Positions 46,260-54,938 of a stretch of DNA of 64,000 nt are shown piece after piece (positions within the stretch are counted from its first letter, which is position 1; each line of letters opens with the position of its first letter). The notes under the pieces are model-generated. The model did no database searches. It worked only from the letters and a program-made list of their open reading frames with translations, and had not been told where the DNA came from. Location of the stretch: contig JAJPHL010000059.1 in assembly GCA_021325275.1 (NCBI GenBank), positions 62,001-126,000 on the forward strand, in the 5' to 3' direction. The stretch comes from Terriglobia bacterium (lineage in GTDB: Bacteria; Acidobacteriota; Terriglobia; JAJPHL01). Made by a program: the position numbers and the translations under genes.

Positions 46260-46592
46260 AACCACACCGACCAGCACGATCAACGCGCCGCCGGCGCGGC
46301 GCAATCCCACGTGTTCGCGCAAAATCACTTTGGCGGCGATCGTCTCCAGGATCAACGACGCCGCCGACGCCGGCACGGCGAAGCTGAGCGGCTCCACTTG
46401 CACCAGTCGCATGAAGGTGAAGAACGAAACGGCGAGACACGCGATCGAAAGGATCAAGTAGCGGCGCTGAACGATGGTTTTCAGCAGGCGCGGGCCGACC
46501 GTGTGCTCGCCCGCGCGCTTCATCTCGAAGCTTTGCAGCAAGTCGCTGGCGACGGTTGCCGCCACCATGATCGCCACGAGAGTCCACCTCAT
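46245..46592 (-). CDS. Small multidrug-resistance/EamA-like four-helix transporter
   Basis: A 115-residue membrane protein with four helices (MRWTLVAIMVAATVASDLL; ending RRAGGALIVLVGVVLVGQ). It overlaps the upstream SMR-like gene by 4 bp, and the two look like an ArnE/ArnF-type heterodimer, which in E. coli flips undecaprenyl-phosphate-aminoarabinose. Next to membrane glycosyltransferases, a lipid-flipping role is plausible but unproven. Confidence 0.75.
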   Translation of the reverse strand: MRWTLVAIMVAATVASDLLQSFEMKRAGEHTVGPRLLKTIVQRRYLILSIACLAVSFFTFMRLVQVEPLSFAVPASAASLILETIAAKVILREHVGLRRAGGALIVLVGVVLVGQ

Positions 46593-46990
46593 TCGACGAC
46601 CACCTTCGGCGCGTCCGTGCGCGGTGTACCTGTTCCGACGAGCACCGCGCCAATCGCAATCAGTACCGCGCCGGTCCAGCGCTGCGCGGAAATGCTTTCG
46701 TTGAGAAACGCTTTTCCCAGCACCACCGCGACAATGTAACCAATCGCAGTCACGGGCAAAACGTAGCTCAGATCCGCAAGACTGAGCAGCGCCATCCGCG
46801 CGAGCACCGCAAGAATCAGTGCGGCGACACCGGCGATCACGAAGGGATCGAGCACGACGCGCAGAATGGTATCTTGTGGGACTCGTTTCATCCCCAGCGC
46901 GAGGGAGAGATTCCCCACAGCTTTCAGCGCGATGAAGAGAATCAGGATGGAGTACGCGCGTCCCGTAGACGAAGGATGATTGTCGGACAT
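46589..46990 (-). CDS. Small multidrug-resistance/EamA-like four-helix transporter
   Basis: A 133-residue protein with four helices and a VLPVTAIGYIVAVVLGKAFL segment typical of the drug/metabolite transporter fold. It is the first gene of the SMR-like pair; the ATG at 46990 was chosen over upstream in-frame codons for family fit. Confidence 0.75.
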   Translation of the reverse strand: MSDNHPSSTGRAYSILILFIALKAVGNLSLALGMKRVPQDTILRVVLDPFVIAGVAALILAVLARMALLSLADLSYVLPVTAIGYIVAVVLGKAFLNESISAQRWTGAVLIAIGAVLVGTGTPRTDAPKVVVE

Positions 46991-47068
46991 GTAGAGATAT
47001 TGTATGCGCTGAGTGACAAGCGTCGACGTACATCGGTGGACGACGACTTGCGCTATCATACGAGATCG

Positions 47069-47772
47069 ATGGCCAGAACTATAAAGCCGAGTCCTGAACC
47101 GGCATTCCCGCTAGCGCGGTTGTTCCTCAACGATGTTGCGGAGATTGCAGCCGTCGTAAATGAGGCACATGAGAAAGCCTACGAAGGAACGGGATATCTT
47201 CAACAAAAGTTCCGGATCGAAAAACAAAAGAATGTTTCTACGACGGAGTAAATGACCTCGCAACGGAGCGCGGCACAACGCGCAATATGAGGATTGGACG
47301 GGGTGCGACAAGTTTCGTCATCGAAAACGGAGTTTCCATACTACTTGTCCCCGCGGCGAAAATTGAGGATAGGCTGGCCTTCCGACAGAGAGTTACGGCG
47401 GTATTGCAGAGCCGGCCGCTGCCGTTATGGCGAACAAGAACAGCTTTTATCGCGCTCGCTCTTCTCGTCGGGTTTCTCTTGGTCAGCACATCCGAATTCA
47501 CCGCGGCAGTCAAGCTCGGCAACCAGAGATTCGTGGAAACTACTCTACGGGTCTTCCTGGATGTCGTATTTGCGCTGCTGATCAGCCTGGGGCTTGGTGC
47601 GATCTTTTGGCAGAGATTCGGCGGCACAGTTGTGGTGTTCCGCGAGTCGACTGAGCCAGGTCGATTGAAAAAGCACTGGCAGGACCAGTGGCATGTGTGG
47701 TTTTACGCGGGCATAGGAGCGCTCGCCCTTTGGACCGTACAGCAAGTTTGGCACTGGCTGTTTAATAGATGA
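47069..47772 (+). pseudogene. Small membrane protein gene, apparently split by a frameshift
   Basis: An N-terminal part (47069-47251, MARTIKPSPEPAFPLARLFL) stops at TAA. A second reading frame continues from about 47225 without its own good start (ECFYDGVNDLATERG) and reaches 47772 through the ATG at 47287. The second part has two to three transmembrane helices (TAFIALALLVGFLLV, VFALLISLGLGAIFW). One base change in the A-rich stretch near 47221-47233 would join them. If no frameshift exists, these are two genes, at 47069-47251 and 47287-47772. Function unknown. Confidence 0.6.
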
Positions 47773-48081
47773 TCAGAGGCGATTCGGTAGCTTCCTCGCT
47801 CCGTGACGCACGTGCAGAATGCTCACGCGTTCCTCTAACACGGTATAGAAGACACGATATACATGGCGTCTGCCAAATAGAAGTTGTCTGACGATCCGGT
47901 CGGGCTTCGAAAGTGATTGGACCTCAGGGAATCGGTGAGGAAATTGGGATAGGGAATGTAACGCAACCACTAGGCGTTCGTACCAAAGAACGCCCTGGAA
48001 CGGCGCAGCCTCCGCGACACGAATGCAAATCTCGTTGAGGTCCCTTTCTGCGCGGGGTGTGATTTCAACTGTGAAGGCCAA
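47773..48081 (-). CDS. RelE/ParE-family toxin
   Basis: About 102 residues, from a TTG at 48081 that overlaps the antitoxin gene by 17 bp. Family features are EITPRAERDLNEICIRV, FPHRFPEV and the C-terminal RRHVYRVFYTVLEERVSILHVRHGARK. RelE toxins cut ribosomal mRNA and ParE toxins block gyrase; the sequence does not decide between them. It stops one base after the convergent membrane gene. Confidence 0.85.
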   Translation of the reverse strand: MAFTVEITPRAERDLNEICIRVAEAAPFQGVLWYERLVVALHSLSQFPHRFPEVQSLSKPDRIVRQLLFGRRHVYRVFYTVLEERVSILHVRHGARKLPNRL

Positions 48082-48331
48082 GCTTGCTCCGCAACTCGGC
48101 GAGGACTTCGCCAACCGGACGCCCTTCGCCGCGTTCCGCTTGGGCCATGCCTTCAGCGACCGCCGCGCGAACGTCATCGAACTCGGCGTCCCTCTCGGTC
48201 AAGGGCGGCGCTTCGGTCCAGGCGCTGTCGTCCAAAATCAGTTGACCGACGTACTGCTCAACGGTCAGACCCTGCGCATCCGCCTGCCGCTGCAGGAGAG
48301 GATCGAGTTCGTTTGGAACGGAAATCGTCAT
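48065..48331 (-). CDS. Antitoxin of the RelE/ParE-type pair
   Basis: An 88-residue protein (MTISVPNELDPLLQRQADAQG...) with an N-terminal ribbon-helix-helix-like segment and a charged C-terminal tail that would wrap the toxin. It precedes and overlaps the toxin gene, the usual order. Confidence 0.8.
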   Translation of the reverse strand: MTISVPNELDPLLQRQADAQGLTVEQYVGQLILDDSAWTEAPPLTERDAEFDDVRAAVAEGMAQAERGEGRPVGEVLAELRSKLGLHS

Positions 48332-48448
48332 AGCGCCATCATACACCTGGCGGCTGCGCATTGATCAGCGGCACCGTCGTCTTCACAAGCTCACAAAGAT
48401 TCACATCAATCCAACCACGTTTGCACGCCGGACCGTTACCGTGACTGC

Positions 48449-49528
48449 ATGAGCAAATTCACAATCATCGTAGCGACCCTGGGTTTGGCCGCCATTTCCG
48501 CCGAAGCCCAAAATCCGAACCAACTTCAATCCACGTTCATCCACATCCCGCAAGCCAGCCAGCGCGCGGTGTTGATCCAACGGATCGCGATGACCGACGT
48601 GACCGTGATCTATCATCGGCCCGTCGCCGGGGGACGAAAGGTTTTCGGCGGGATCGTGCCGTACGGGCAGGTGTGGCGCGCCGGCGCGAACGACAACACC
48701 ACCATCGAGTTTTCCACTAACGTGAAAGTGGAGGGCCAGCCGCTCGCCAAGGGCGTCTATGGCTTGCATATGATTCCCGGCGAGAACGAGTGGACGATCG
48801 CGTTCTCCAACAACTCCACGTCGTGGGGCAGTTTCACCTACGACGAGAAGGAAGACGCGTTGCGAGTAAAAGTGAAGCCGGCGGCGACGGAAAATCACAA
48901 CGTACTCACCTACGATTTCGACGATCTCACTGACGACTCGGCGGCACTGACACTGCGCTGGGAAAAAACCGCCGTGCCGGTTCGCCTTTCCGTGGACTTG
49001 AAGGGCACTACGCTTGAAAGCCTGCATCAACAACTGCGTTACGTCGCGCAATACACCTGGGAAGGACTGAACGACGCCGCAAGTTGGTGCCTGGAAAACA
49101 AAGTGAATTACGACGAGGCCATGAAGTGGGTAAACCAGTCGATTGGCGCCGAGGAGCGCTTCGAAAACCTGGAGACCAAGTCACAGTTACTGCGCGCGCA
49201 GGGCCATACCGACGAGGCCGACAAGATCAAGGCCCGCGCCATCGACAAGGCCAACGCCATTCAACTTTACGTCTACGGACGCGGGCTTCAACGGGAAGGA
49301 AAAGGAGCCGACGGGCTTGCGATCTATCGGACCGCGGTGAAGAAATTCCCCGACCACTGGATCTCGCACGTGGCGAATGCGCGCGTAATGGTGGCGGACA
49401 AGAATTTCGACGGCGCGGCCAAGGAAATCCGCGAGTCCATCGCGATGCTAAAGGAAAACCCGGCCCAAGCGCAGGCACTCGAAGGCGTGCTCAAGCGCGT
49501 CGAGAACAAGGAGGATATCAACAAATAA
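48449..49528 (+). CDS. DUF2911 domain secreted protein with TPR-like C-terminal half
   Basis: A 359-residue protein. After a signal peptide (AAISAEAQ) comes a DUF2911 domain (about 35-190: VIYHRPVAGGRKVFGGIVPYGQ, VWRAGANDNTTIEFS, LAKGVYGLHMIPGENEW), then helical TPR-like repeats (AASWCLENKVNYDEAMKWV). Found in Bacteroidota and Acidobacteriota; role unknown. Confidence 0.88.
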   Translation: MSKFTIIVATLGLAAISAEAQNPNQLQSTFIHIPQASQRAVLIQRIAMTDVTVIYHRPVAGGRKVFGGIVPYGQVWRAGANDNTTIEFSTNVKVEGQPLAKGVYGLHMIPGENEWTIAFSNNSTSWGSFTYDEKEDALRVKVKPAATENHNVLTYDFDDLTDDSAALTLRWEKTAVPVRLSVDLKGTTLESLHQQLRYVAQYTWEGLNDAASWCLENKVNYDEAMKWVNQSIGAEERFENLETKSQLLRAQGHTDEADKIKARAIDKANAIQLYVYGRGLQREGKGADGLAIYRTAVKKFPDHWISHVANARVMVADKNFDGAAKEIRESIAMLKENPAQAQALEGVLKRVENKEDINK

Positions 49529-49531
49529 TCA

Positions 49532-49601
49532 GCCACCGAGACACGAAGGACACCGAGAAACCTCTTCTTCTTTTTCTCGGTGTCCTCGGTGTCTCGGTGG
49601 C
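49532..49601. repeat. Intergenic palindrome, GCCACCGAGACAC family (downstream of tmRNA)
   Basis: Arms of 29 bp with two mismatches, rich in the unit CACCGAG and its complement. It lies between the convergent DUF2911 and tmRNA genes and could serve as a bidirectional terminator. Confidence 0.88.
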
Positions 49602-49619
49602 AGAATTGCGTGGAAATTT

Positions 49620-49973
49620 TGGTGGAGGCGGCGGGAGTCGAACCCGCGTCCGAAAGGGCCGGCCACCAGGATAACTACATGCTTATTCTGTTCGCAAAGT
49701 TTCGCGGCTGCCGATTGCGAGCAGACAACGACCAACCGCCGCTAGTCCGATTGATCTCACCGCGCGCCCCCGGACCGAGAGCGCTTGGCCAGTCCGCTAA
49801 GAGTGACGTCTCGCCGGGACCGCGGACTTTCCCGGCTCAACGCTATTCAGCCTTTTTTAGGCTGCGTAGGCCAATTGTGTATTGGCAGTTAAAGTTTCCA
49901 AACTGTTACGGGCGCCTGGACCCCGGCATGCCTCCTGGCCACCATTCCCTCCCGTCGAAGCCGTTTCGCCCCC
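49620..49973 (-). ncRNA. ssrA: tmRNA (tag peptide ANTQLAYAA)
   Basis: The 3' end has a tRNA-like T-arm (GTTCGACTCCCGCC) and CCA at 49620. The 5' end starts GGGGGCGAAACGGCTTCGACG at 49973. The 7-bp acceptor stem pairs fully (one GU). The tag frame reads GCC AAT ACA CAA TTG GCC TAC GCA GCC TAA, giving ANTQLAYAA. It rescues stalled ribosomes with SmpB. Confidence 0.96.
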
Positions 49974-49996
49974 ACGTTCGGTGAAGTGACAATTTG

Positions 49997-50002
49997 ATTA
50001 TA
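49997..50002 (-). promoter_or_regulatory. Predicted -10 box of tmRNA
   Basis: TATAAT on the minus strand, 24 bp before the mature 5' end at 49973, gives room for a short 5' precursor. No clear -35 at normal spacing was seen. Confidence 0.5.
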
Positions 50003-50020
50003 GCACTCGGGAGTTCTTCA

Positions 50021-50091
50021 GCCACCGAGACACGGAGAACACCGAGAAACCAAATTCTTCCTCCGCTCGGTGTTCTCGGTGTCTCGGTGGC
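50021..50091. repeat. Intergenic palindrome, GCCACCGAGACAC family (upstream of tmRNA)
   Basis: Arms of about 26 bp, near-perfect complements, matching the palindrome at 49532-49601 in sequence. The tmRNA gene is thus bracketed by two copies. Confidence 0.88.
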
Positions 50092-50104
50092 TAATTCTTC
50101 AACG

Positions 50105-52015
50105 CTAATTCTTCACCTTGGAGCTAAGCCAGCCCTCGCGGAACGCCTTCTGCGCATCCGTCAACGGATCGGCCGACGACGATTCCAGCGCCGGATCGGC
50201 GCGCAGCGTCACGGTCACGGTGGTCTTCGTTCCGTCGCGACGCAAGATACCGAGCATCACTTTGTCGCCGGGCTTCTTGCGCATGATTCCATCCCACGAT
50301 TCGCGCGTCGCCGCCGCGCCGTCGATCGTCGTGATTGTGTCGTCGAGATCGACGCCCGCTTCGTAGAGCGGCGTGTTGAACGCCGTCGGCGCGGTCACGG
50401 GCAGACCATCCGGTGAAGCTTCCACGGGTTCTCCGCCGCCGCGCCCGCCACGACCTCCACCACCACCTCCGCCGCCAAATCCACCGAGCGACCCGATGAA
50501 CGGGCGACCGGGATTCGCGGGCTTCACCACGTATCCAGCCAGCGACATCAAGTGCGCATAGTCGGCGATCTCGCGGCCCTCGACGTATTTGTCGAAGAAA
50601 CTATCGGCCCACGGGCGATCCTTCGATAGGTCGGCGAGCGTGTCGCGCAGATCTTTCAGTGTGTACGGCTTGGCCACCATGCCCGGCGGCTTGCCGCCCG
50701 GCTTGCCGAAGCGCAACCACAGCATCTTCATGTAGTCGTCGAGCGAGATTTTTCCGCCGGACTTTTCCCGCAACGACAGATCGAGCGCCAGCGCGATCGC
50801 CGACCCGTACGTGTAGTAGGAAATGAAAGTTCGGTTGCGATCCGTCACATCGATGGCCGATGCTCCATCCGCAAAAACGGCGTATTCGCTCATTTCCACG
50901 GCCGAGCGCACCATGCGCCCCGATCCGTTGATCACTTGGTTCGGTGGCTGCGTCGGCGCATTCTGCGAGAGTCCCGCGCGATAGAGCAGCAGGGGTCCGT
51001 AGTATTGCGTGAATCCTTCGGCGACCCACAAGCAGCATGTGATGTTGGCGCGCGAAAAGTCGAATGGCTCGAGACCCGCCGGACGGATGCGCCGCACGTT
51101 CCAGTTGTGGAAGTACTCGTGTGAAATCGTGCCCAGCGCCCGCGAGCGTCCCGCCGGCGTTTTCAGCGACAATCGCGGGCCGCCGATCATCGTGCTATTG
51201 CGATGTTCCATGCCGTCGCCCGCGGAACTGGTCGAATAGTCGAGCAGAAACGTGTACGCGCCCGGCTCGTACTCGGGAAATTCGCCAAAAACTTGTTCGT
51301 GTTCCACCACCAAGCGCTTCACCAGCTTCGCCAACTCGTCGACGTCCGCTTGCGCGCCTTCGTAATGCCCCTCGGCCGGATGCACAGCGATCCGGAAATT
51401 CGCCGGCTTGCCGTCGGCGTTCGGCACGCTGAACGTGCTCATCACGAAATCCGAAAACTCCGTGGGACGATCCGTCCAATACTGCAAATTCGGCGCCGTG
51501 AACGTGAACGGATCGTTCGTGGGATACAACTGCGTGGCGACGCGCCAGTTCGATCCGCTGGGCGGAACGAACGTGAATCGCGCGGGACGCATTTCCAGGC
51601 CGTCGGCCCAGATGAACGTCGCGGGCATGTTCATATGCGCGTGACTCGTGTCGACGCCCAGGTACGTTCCGTCGGCGCGGTCGCCGAAAACTTTGTAGAC
51701 CACGCGAACCGTGCCGTCGTGTCCGGCCACGTTCCATTCGGACGCGCTGGGGCGCGTGGTGGTGAGTCTCTTACCCTTGCCGTCGTAGGCTTCCAGCCAA
51801 AAAATGTTTTTCGAAAAACTGTGGGTCGCGTAACGTCCCGGCGACGAGACGCTCATGTGCAAATTCAGAGGATGTTTTTCGAGCGACGGGAACGTCGCTT
51901 CCACCTGGAGCCAGTGATGCTCCGGCTCGGGAATCGTGACTTTGTAAATGATGCTGGGATCGGCGGCTGACGCAAGAACGGTAAAGAAACAAATAAAACC
52001 CACGAATCGATACAT
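50105..52015 (-). CDS. M61 family (glycyl) aminopeptidase-like protein with PDZ domain
   Basis: A 636-residue secreted protein: short signal peptide (MYRFVGFICFFTVLASA), an N-terminal beta domain, a gluzincin catalytic domain with HEYFHNW (HExxH zinc site) and GFTQYYGPLLLYRAG carrying the downstream Glu region, and a C-terminal PDZ domain (LYEAGVDLDDTITTI...). A Gly-rich stretch (GGFGGGGGGGGRGGRGGGE) lies between domains. Family members are glycyl aminopeptidases. The ATG at 52015 gives the signal peptide directly. Confidence 0.9.
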   Translation of the reverse strand: MYRFVGFICFFTVLASAADPSIIYKVTIPEPEHHWLQVEATFPSLEKHPLNLHMSVSSPGRYATHSFSKNIFWLEAYDGKGKRLTTTRPSASEWNVAGHDGTVRVVYKVFGDRADGTYLGVDTSHAHMNMPATFIWADGLEMRPARFTFVPPSGSNWRVATQLYPTNDPFTFTAPNLQYWTDRPTEFSDFVMSTFSVPNADGKPANFRIAVHPAEGHYEGAQADVDELAKLVKRLVVEHEQVFGEFPEYEPGAYTFLLDYSTSSAGDGMEHRNSTMIGGPRLSLKTPAGRSRALGTISHEYFHNWNVRRIRPAGLEPFDFSRANITCCLWVAEGFTQYYGPLLLYRAGLSQNAPTQPPNQVINGSGRMVRSAVEMSEYAVFADGASAIDVTDRNRTFISYYTYGSAIALALDLSLREKSGGKISLDDYMKMLWLRFGKPGGKPPGMVAKPYTLKDLRDTLADLSKDRPWADSFFDKYVEGREIADYAHLMSLAGYVVKPANPGRPFIGSLGGFGGGGGGGGRGGRGGGEPVEASPDGLPVTAPTAFNTPLYEAGVDLDDTITTIDGAAATRESWDGIMRKKPGDKVMLGILRRDGTKTTVTVTLRADPALESSSADPLTDAQKAFREGWLSSKVKN

Positions 52016-52066
52016 CGAAAAATCGTAGCACAGTCCTTTGCGGATCGTTTGGTCTGACGGTTTTGC

Positions 52067-52147
52067 CACCGCAGAGACGCAGAGACGCAGAGAAAACCTG
52101 ATTGATTCGGTTCTTGGGTTTCTCTGCGTCTCTGCGTCTCTGCGGTG
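52067..52147. repeat. Intergenic palindrome, CACCGCAGAGACGCAGAG family
   Basis: Arms of about 29 bp with units of ACGCAGAG, same family as 35125-35204. It lies between folC and the M61 gene, both on the minus strand. Confidence 0.85.
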
Positions 52148-52169
52148 AAAGAACCGCTTGGGCTATCAG

Positions 52170-53408
52170 CTACGTTTCAGGCATGACAAGCTGTGCGCTC
52201 TTGATGTCACCGATCAAGAACAAAGAACCAGCGACGAAAACCGTCCCGCCATCTCCTGCGAGTTTTGCAGCCAAATCGAGCGCCTCGCCGGAAGCGGCAC
52301 GCAAATAGAGATGATCGTTGAGGTGCGAACCGATTTCCGCCAAAGTTTCCGGCGACGCCGCGCGTTTGTGCGAGGGCTGAGTGAGAACCACAGCGTCTGC
52401 TTCGGGAAAAAGAACGTCCGCGATTTCGGAGATCGCTTTGTCGCGCATCGCGCCGAACACCAGGATGCGCGGCGCGGCGCAAGTGCGCATGAAGTCGCGC
52501 AGCACGCGCGCACCGGCGGGATTGTGCGCCCCGTCCAAGTAAACGCTAGGGTGCTGCGCGATTAACTCGAGGCGCCCCGGCCAACGCGTCGTGGCGAGGG
52601 CGCGGCGGACGGCGTCATCGGGCAAATTCCGGCCGGTGCCGCGCAATTCCTCGACCGTCGCCAGCGCAGTTGCAGCATTGACCCGCTGATGCTCGCCGGG
52701 CAGACTCAATTCGTAACCGGATGCCGGCCCGGCGACGCGCACCAAGCGTGCATTGCGTTCGCGCGCAACAGTCGCAATCACTTGCGCTGCGGCAGGAAGT
52801 TGCGGGGCCATCACCACGACCCCGCCTTCCGTGATGATTCCTGCTTTCTCCGCTGCGATCAGTTCCAGCGTGTTGCCGAGATACGTTTCGTGATCCATGT
52901 CGACAGGCGTGATCACCGAAATCATCGGCTGCGCGATGTTCGTGGCGTCAAGACGTCCACCCAATCCCACTTCGAGCACCGATACGTCCACTGCCGACGC
53001 ACGAAAGAGCGCCCACGCCATCGCCGTGACGCACTCGAAGAAGCTGGGATGCTTCGGCAACTGGCCTAATGCCAGCAGTTTTTCGATCGTCCGGCTGACC
53101 AAACTGAAGCCGGCCGCGAAACCTTCGTCGGAAATCTCCTCGCCGTTCACACGAATGCGCTCGTTGATGCGCGCCAAATGCGGGGACGTGTATAGTCCGG
53201 TGCGATAGCCCGATTCGCGCAGCACCGCTTCAAGCATCGCGGCCGTCGATCCCTTGCCGTTCGTCCCCGCAATCAAGATAGATGGAGATGCAAGCTGCGG
53301 ATCGCCCATTGCGCTTGCGAGTCGCGCGATTCCTTCCAAGCCGAACTTGCCCGCCTTCATCTCGGGCCCGAGAGAAAGCAGGGTTCGAACAGCGTCGTCG
53401 TAGGTCAC
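52170..53408 (-). CDS. folC: Bifunctional folylpolyglutamate/dihydrofolate synthase
   Basis: A 412-residue Mur-ligase-like enzyme: P-loop IAGTNGKGSTAAMLEAV, VSVLEVGLGGRLDATN, and the C-terminal domain with YLDGAHNPAGARVL. It adds glutamate to folates. It lies 7 bp after accD, a common folC-accD arrangement. Confidence 0.95.
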   Translation of the reverse strand: MTYDDAVRTLLSLGPEMKAGKFGLEGIARLASAMGDPQLASPSILIAGTNGKGSTAAMLEAVLRESGYRTGLYTSPHLARINERIRVNGEEISDEGFAAGFSLVSRTIEKLLALGQLPKHPSFFECVTAMAWALFRASAVDVSVLEVGLGGRLDATNIAQPMISVITPVDMDHETYLGNTLELIAAEKAGIITEGGVVVMAPQLPAAAQVIATVARERNARLVRVAGPASGYELSLPGEHQRVNAATALATVEELRGTGRNLPDDAVRRALATTRWPGRLELIAQHPSVYLDGAHNPAGARVLRDFMRTCAAPRILVFGAMRDKAISEIADVLFPEADAVVLTQPSHKRAASPETLAEIGSHLNDHLYLRAASGEALDLAAKLAGDGGTVFVAGSLFLIGDIKSAQLVMPET

Positions 53409-53415
53409 AGGAGGA

Positions 53416-54282
53416 TTACGAGGCGGTGACGGAAGCGGTAGTGGGCGCGCAGCAAAAATCGAGCGCGCGCGCGATGTAGGTCTTCAATTCCTTGCGCGGC
53501 ACGATCGCGTCGAGCATGCCCTTCTTCAACAGAAACTCACTGCGCTGAAATCCCTCGGGAAGTTTTTGCCTGATCGTCTGTTGAATCACGCGCGGTCCCG
53601 CGAATCCGATCAACGCACCCGGCTCCGCGATATTCAGGTCGCCCAGCATCGCATAACTGGCCGTGACGCCGCCGGTTGTGGGGTCGGCGAGCACACTGAT
53701 GTAGGGAATCCCGCGCTCGTGCATGCGCGCGAGTCCTCCCGAGACTTTCGCGAGCTGCATCAGGCTGATCGCGCCTTCTTGCATGCGCGCGCCGCCCGAC
53801 GCCGAGACGATCACGAGAGGCATATTGCCGGCCAGGCAACGATCAATGGAGCGCGCGATCATTTCCCCAACCACCGCGCCCATGCTGCCGCCGATAAATC
53901 CAATTTCCATTGAACAGATGGCCACCGGCCGGCTGGCGAGCGTCCCTTGCGCCGCGATCAGCGCGTCTCTCAGTCCCGTGGCTTTGCGTGCAGCGGCGAG
54001 TTTTTGCGGATACGGCTTCAGGTCGACGAAATGGAGCGGATCGCTCGAACCTAAGTCCTGATCGAACTCCGTCCACTCGCCGTCGAAGAGCATTTGCAGG
54101 CGCGTGCGAGCATCTAAGCGAAAGTGATAGCCGCATTTCGGGCAAACATTGCCGCCTTCTTCCAGATCCTTCTTCCAAACAATCTGGCGGCAGCCGTCAC
54201 ACTTGGTCCACAGACCTTCGGTCTTGACGTTTTTTTCGCCGACCGCTTCTAGCGGCGTTTTTTCTTTGCGGAACCAGGCCAA
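53416..54282 (-). CDS. accD: Acetyl-CoA carboxylase carboxyltransferase subunit beta
   Basis: A 288-residue AccD. The N-terminal zinc ribbon is CDGC ... CPKC, followed by the crotonase-type carboxyltransferase domain (GFIGGSMGAVVGE, SASGGARMQEG). It makes malonyl-CoA with AccA, which is not nearby. Confidence 0.97.
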   Translation of the reverse strand: MAWFRKEKTPLEAVGEKNVKTEGLWTKCDGCRQIVWKKDLEEGGNVCPKCGYHFRLDARTRLQMLFDGEWTEFDQDLGSSDPLHFVDLKPYPQKLAAARKATGLRDALIAAQGTLASRPVAICSMEIGFIGGSMGAVVGEMIARSIDRCLAGNMPLVIVSASGGARMQEGAISLMQLAKVSGGLARMHERGIPYISVLADPTTGGVTASYAMLGDLNIAEPGALIGFAGPRVIQQTIRQKLPEGFQRSEFLLKKGMLDAIVPRKELKTYIARALDFCCAPTTASVTAS

Positions 54283-54296
54283 GGAAAATCTCCCAG

Positions 54297-54821
54297 CTAA
54301 TAGTCTATCCCACGAACCGCCAGAATCCCTTTCTCGAAGGGATGCTTGATTTCCTTCATCTCGGTGACCAGATCGGCCATCTCGACGAGCAACGGATGCG
54401 CGTTGCGCCCCGTGAGAATCACGTGAACGTTTTCGGGACGCTGCTTCAAAGTGTCCGCGACTTCCTCGGGCGGCAGCATTCCGTAGTTGATCGCGTAGTT
54501 GATTTCGTCGAAGACCATCAACTCGTACCGGCCGCTCATCATTTTCTCTTTACCGAATTCCCAGCACTGGCGCACCAGTTCGACGTCTTGCGGATCGGGC
54601 TTCTCCGCGCCGATCTTCACGAAGCCGCGGCCCATCGGCACCATTTGAAAACGATCGTCGCCGAGCATTTTCGCGGTGTCAAGTTCGCCGTAATGCCACG
54701 ACCCCTTGATGAATTGCACCATCATCACGCGCAAGCCTTGACCCACCGCGCGGAAGGCCGTGCCCATTGCGGCAGAGGTTTTGCCTTTGCCGTTACCCGT
54801 GTAGATGATTAGGAGAGCCAT
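54297..54821 (-). CDS. Cob(I)yrinic acid a,c-diamide adenosyltransferase (BtuR/CobO type)
   Basis: A 174-residue enzyme with P-loop YTGNGKGKTSAAMG, ELMVFDEINYAINYG and the ending ILAVRGIDY, all typical of the CobA/CobO/BtuR family. It adds the 5'-deoxyadenosyl group to corrinoids. The ATG at 54821 begins at the family start MALLIIYTG. It is 14 bp before accD. Confidence 0.93.
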   Translation of the reverse strand: MALLIIYTGNGKGKTSAAMGTAFRAVGQGLRVMMVQFIKGSWHYGELDTAKMLGDDRFQMVPMGRGFVKIGAEKPDPQDVELVRQCWEFGKEKMMSGRYELMVFDEINYAINYGMLPPEEVADTLKQRPENVHVILTGRNAHPLLVEMADLVTEMKEIKHPFEKGILAVRGIDY

Positions 54822-54831
54822 GGGAGAAGGG

Positions 54832-54927
54832 AAATCAAAAATCAAAAATCAAAAGGCAAAAATCAAAAATGAACGCGGGGGCGTCCTCACTTTTGATTTT
54901 TGATTTTTGACTTTTGATTTTTGATTT
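54832..54927. repeat. Intergenic AT-rich palindrome, AAATCAAAAATC family
   Basis: Arms of about 40 bp built of the unit AATCAAA and its complement, with a GC-rich loop. It has the same layout as the other palindromes but a different unit. It lies just upstream of the adenosyltransferase start. Confidence 0.85.
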
Positions 54928-54938
54928 GCTTTGCATCG

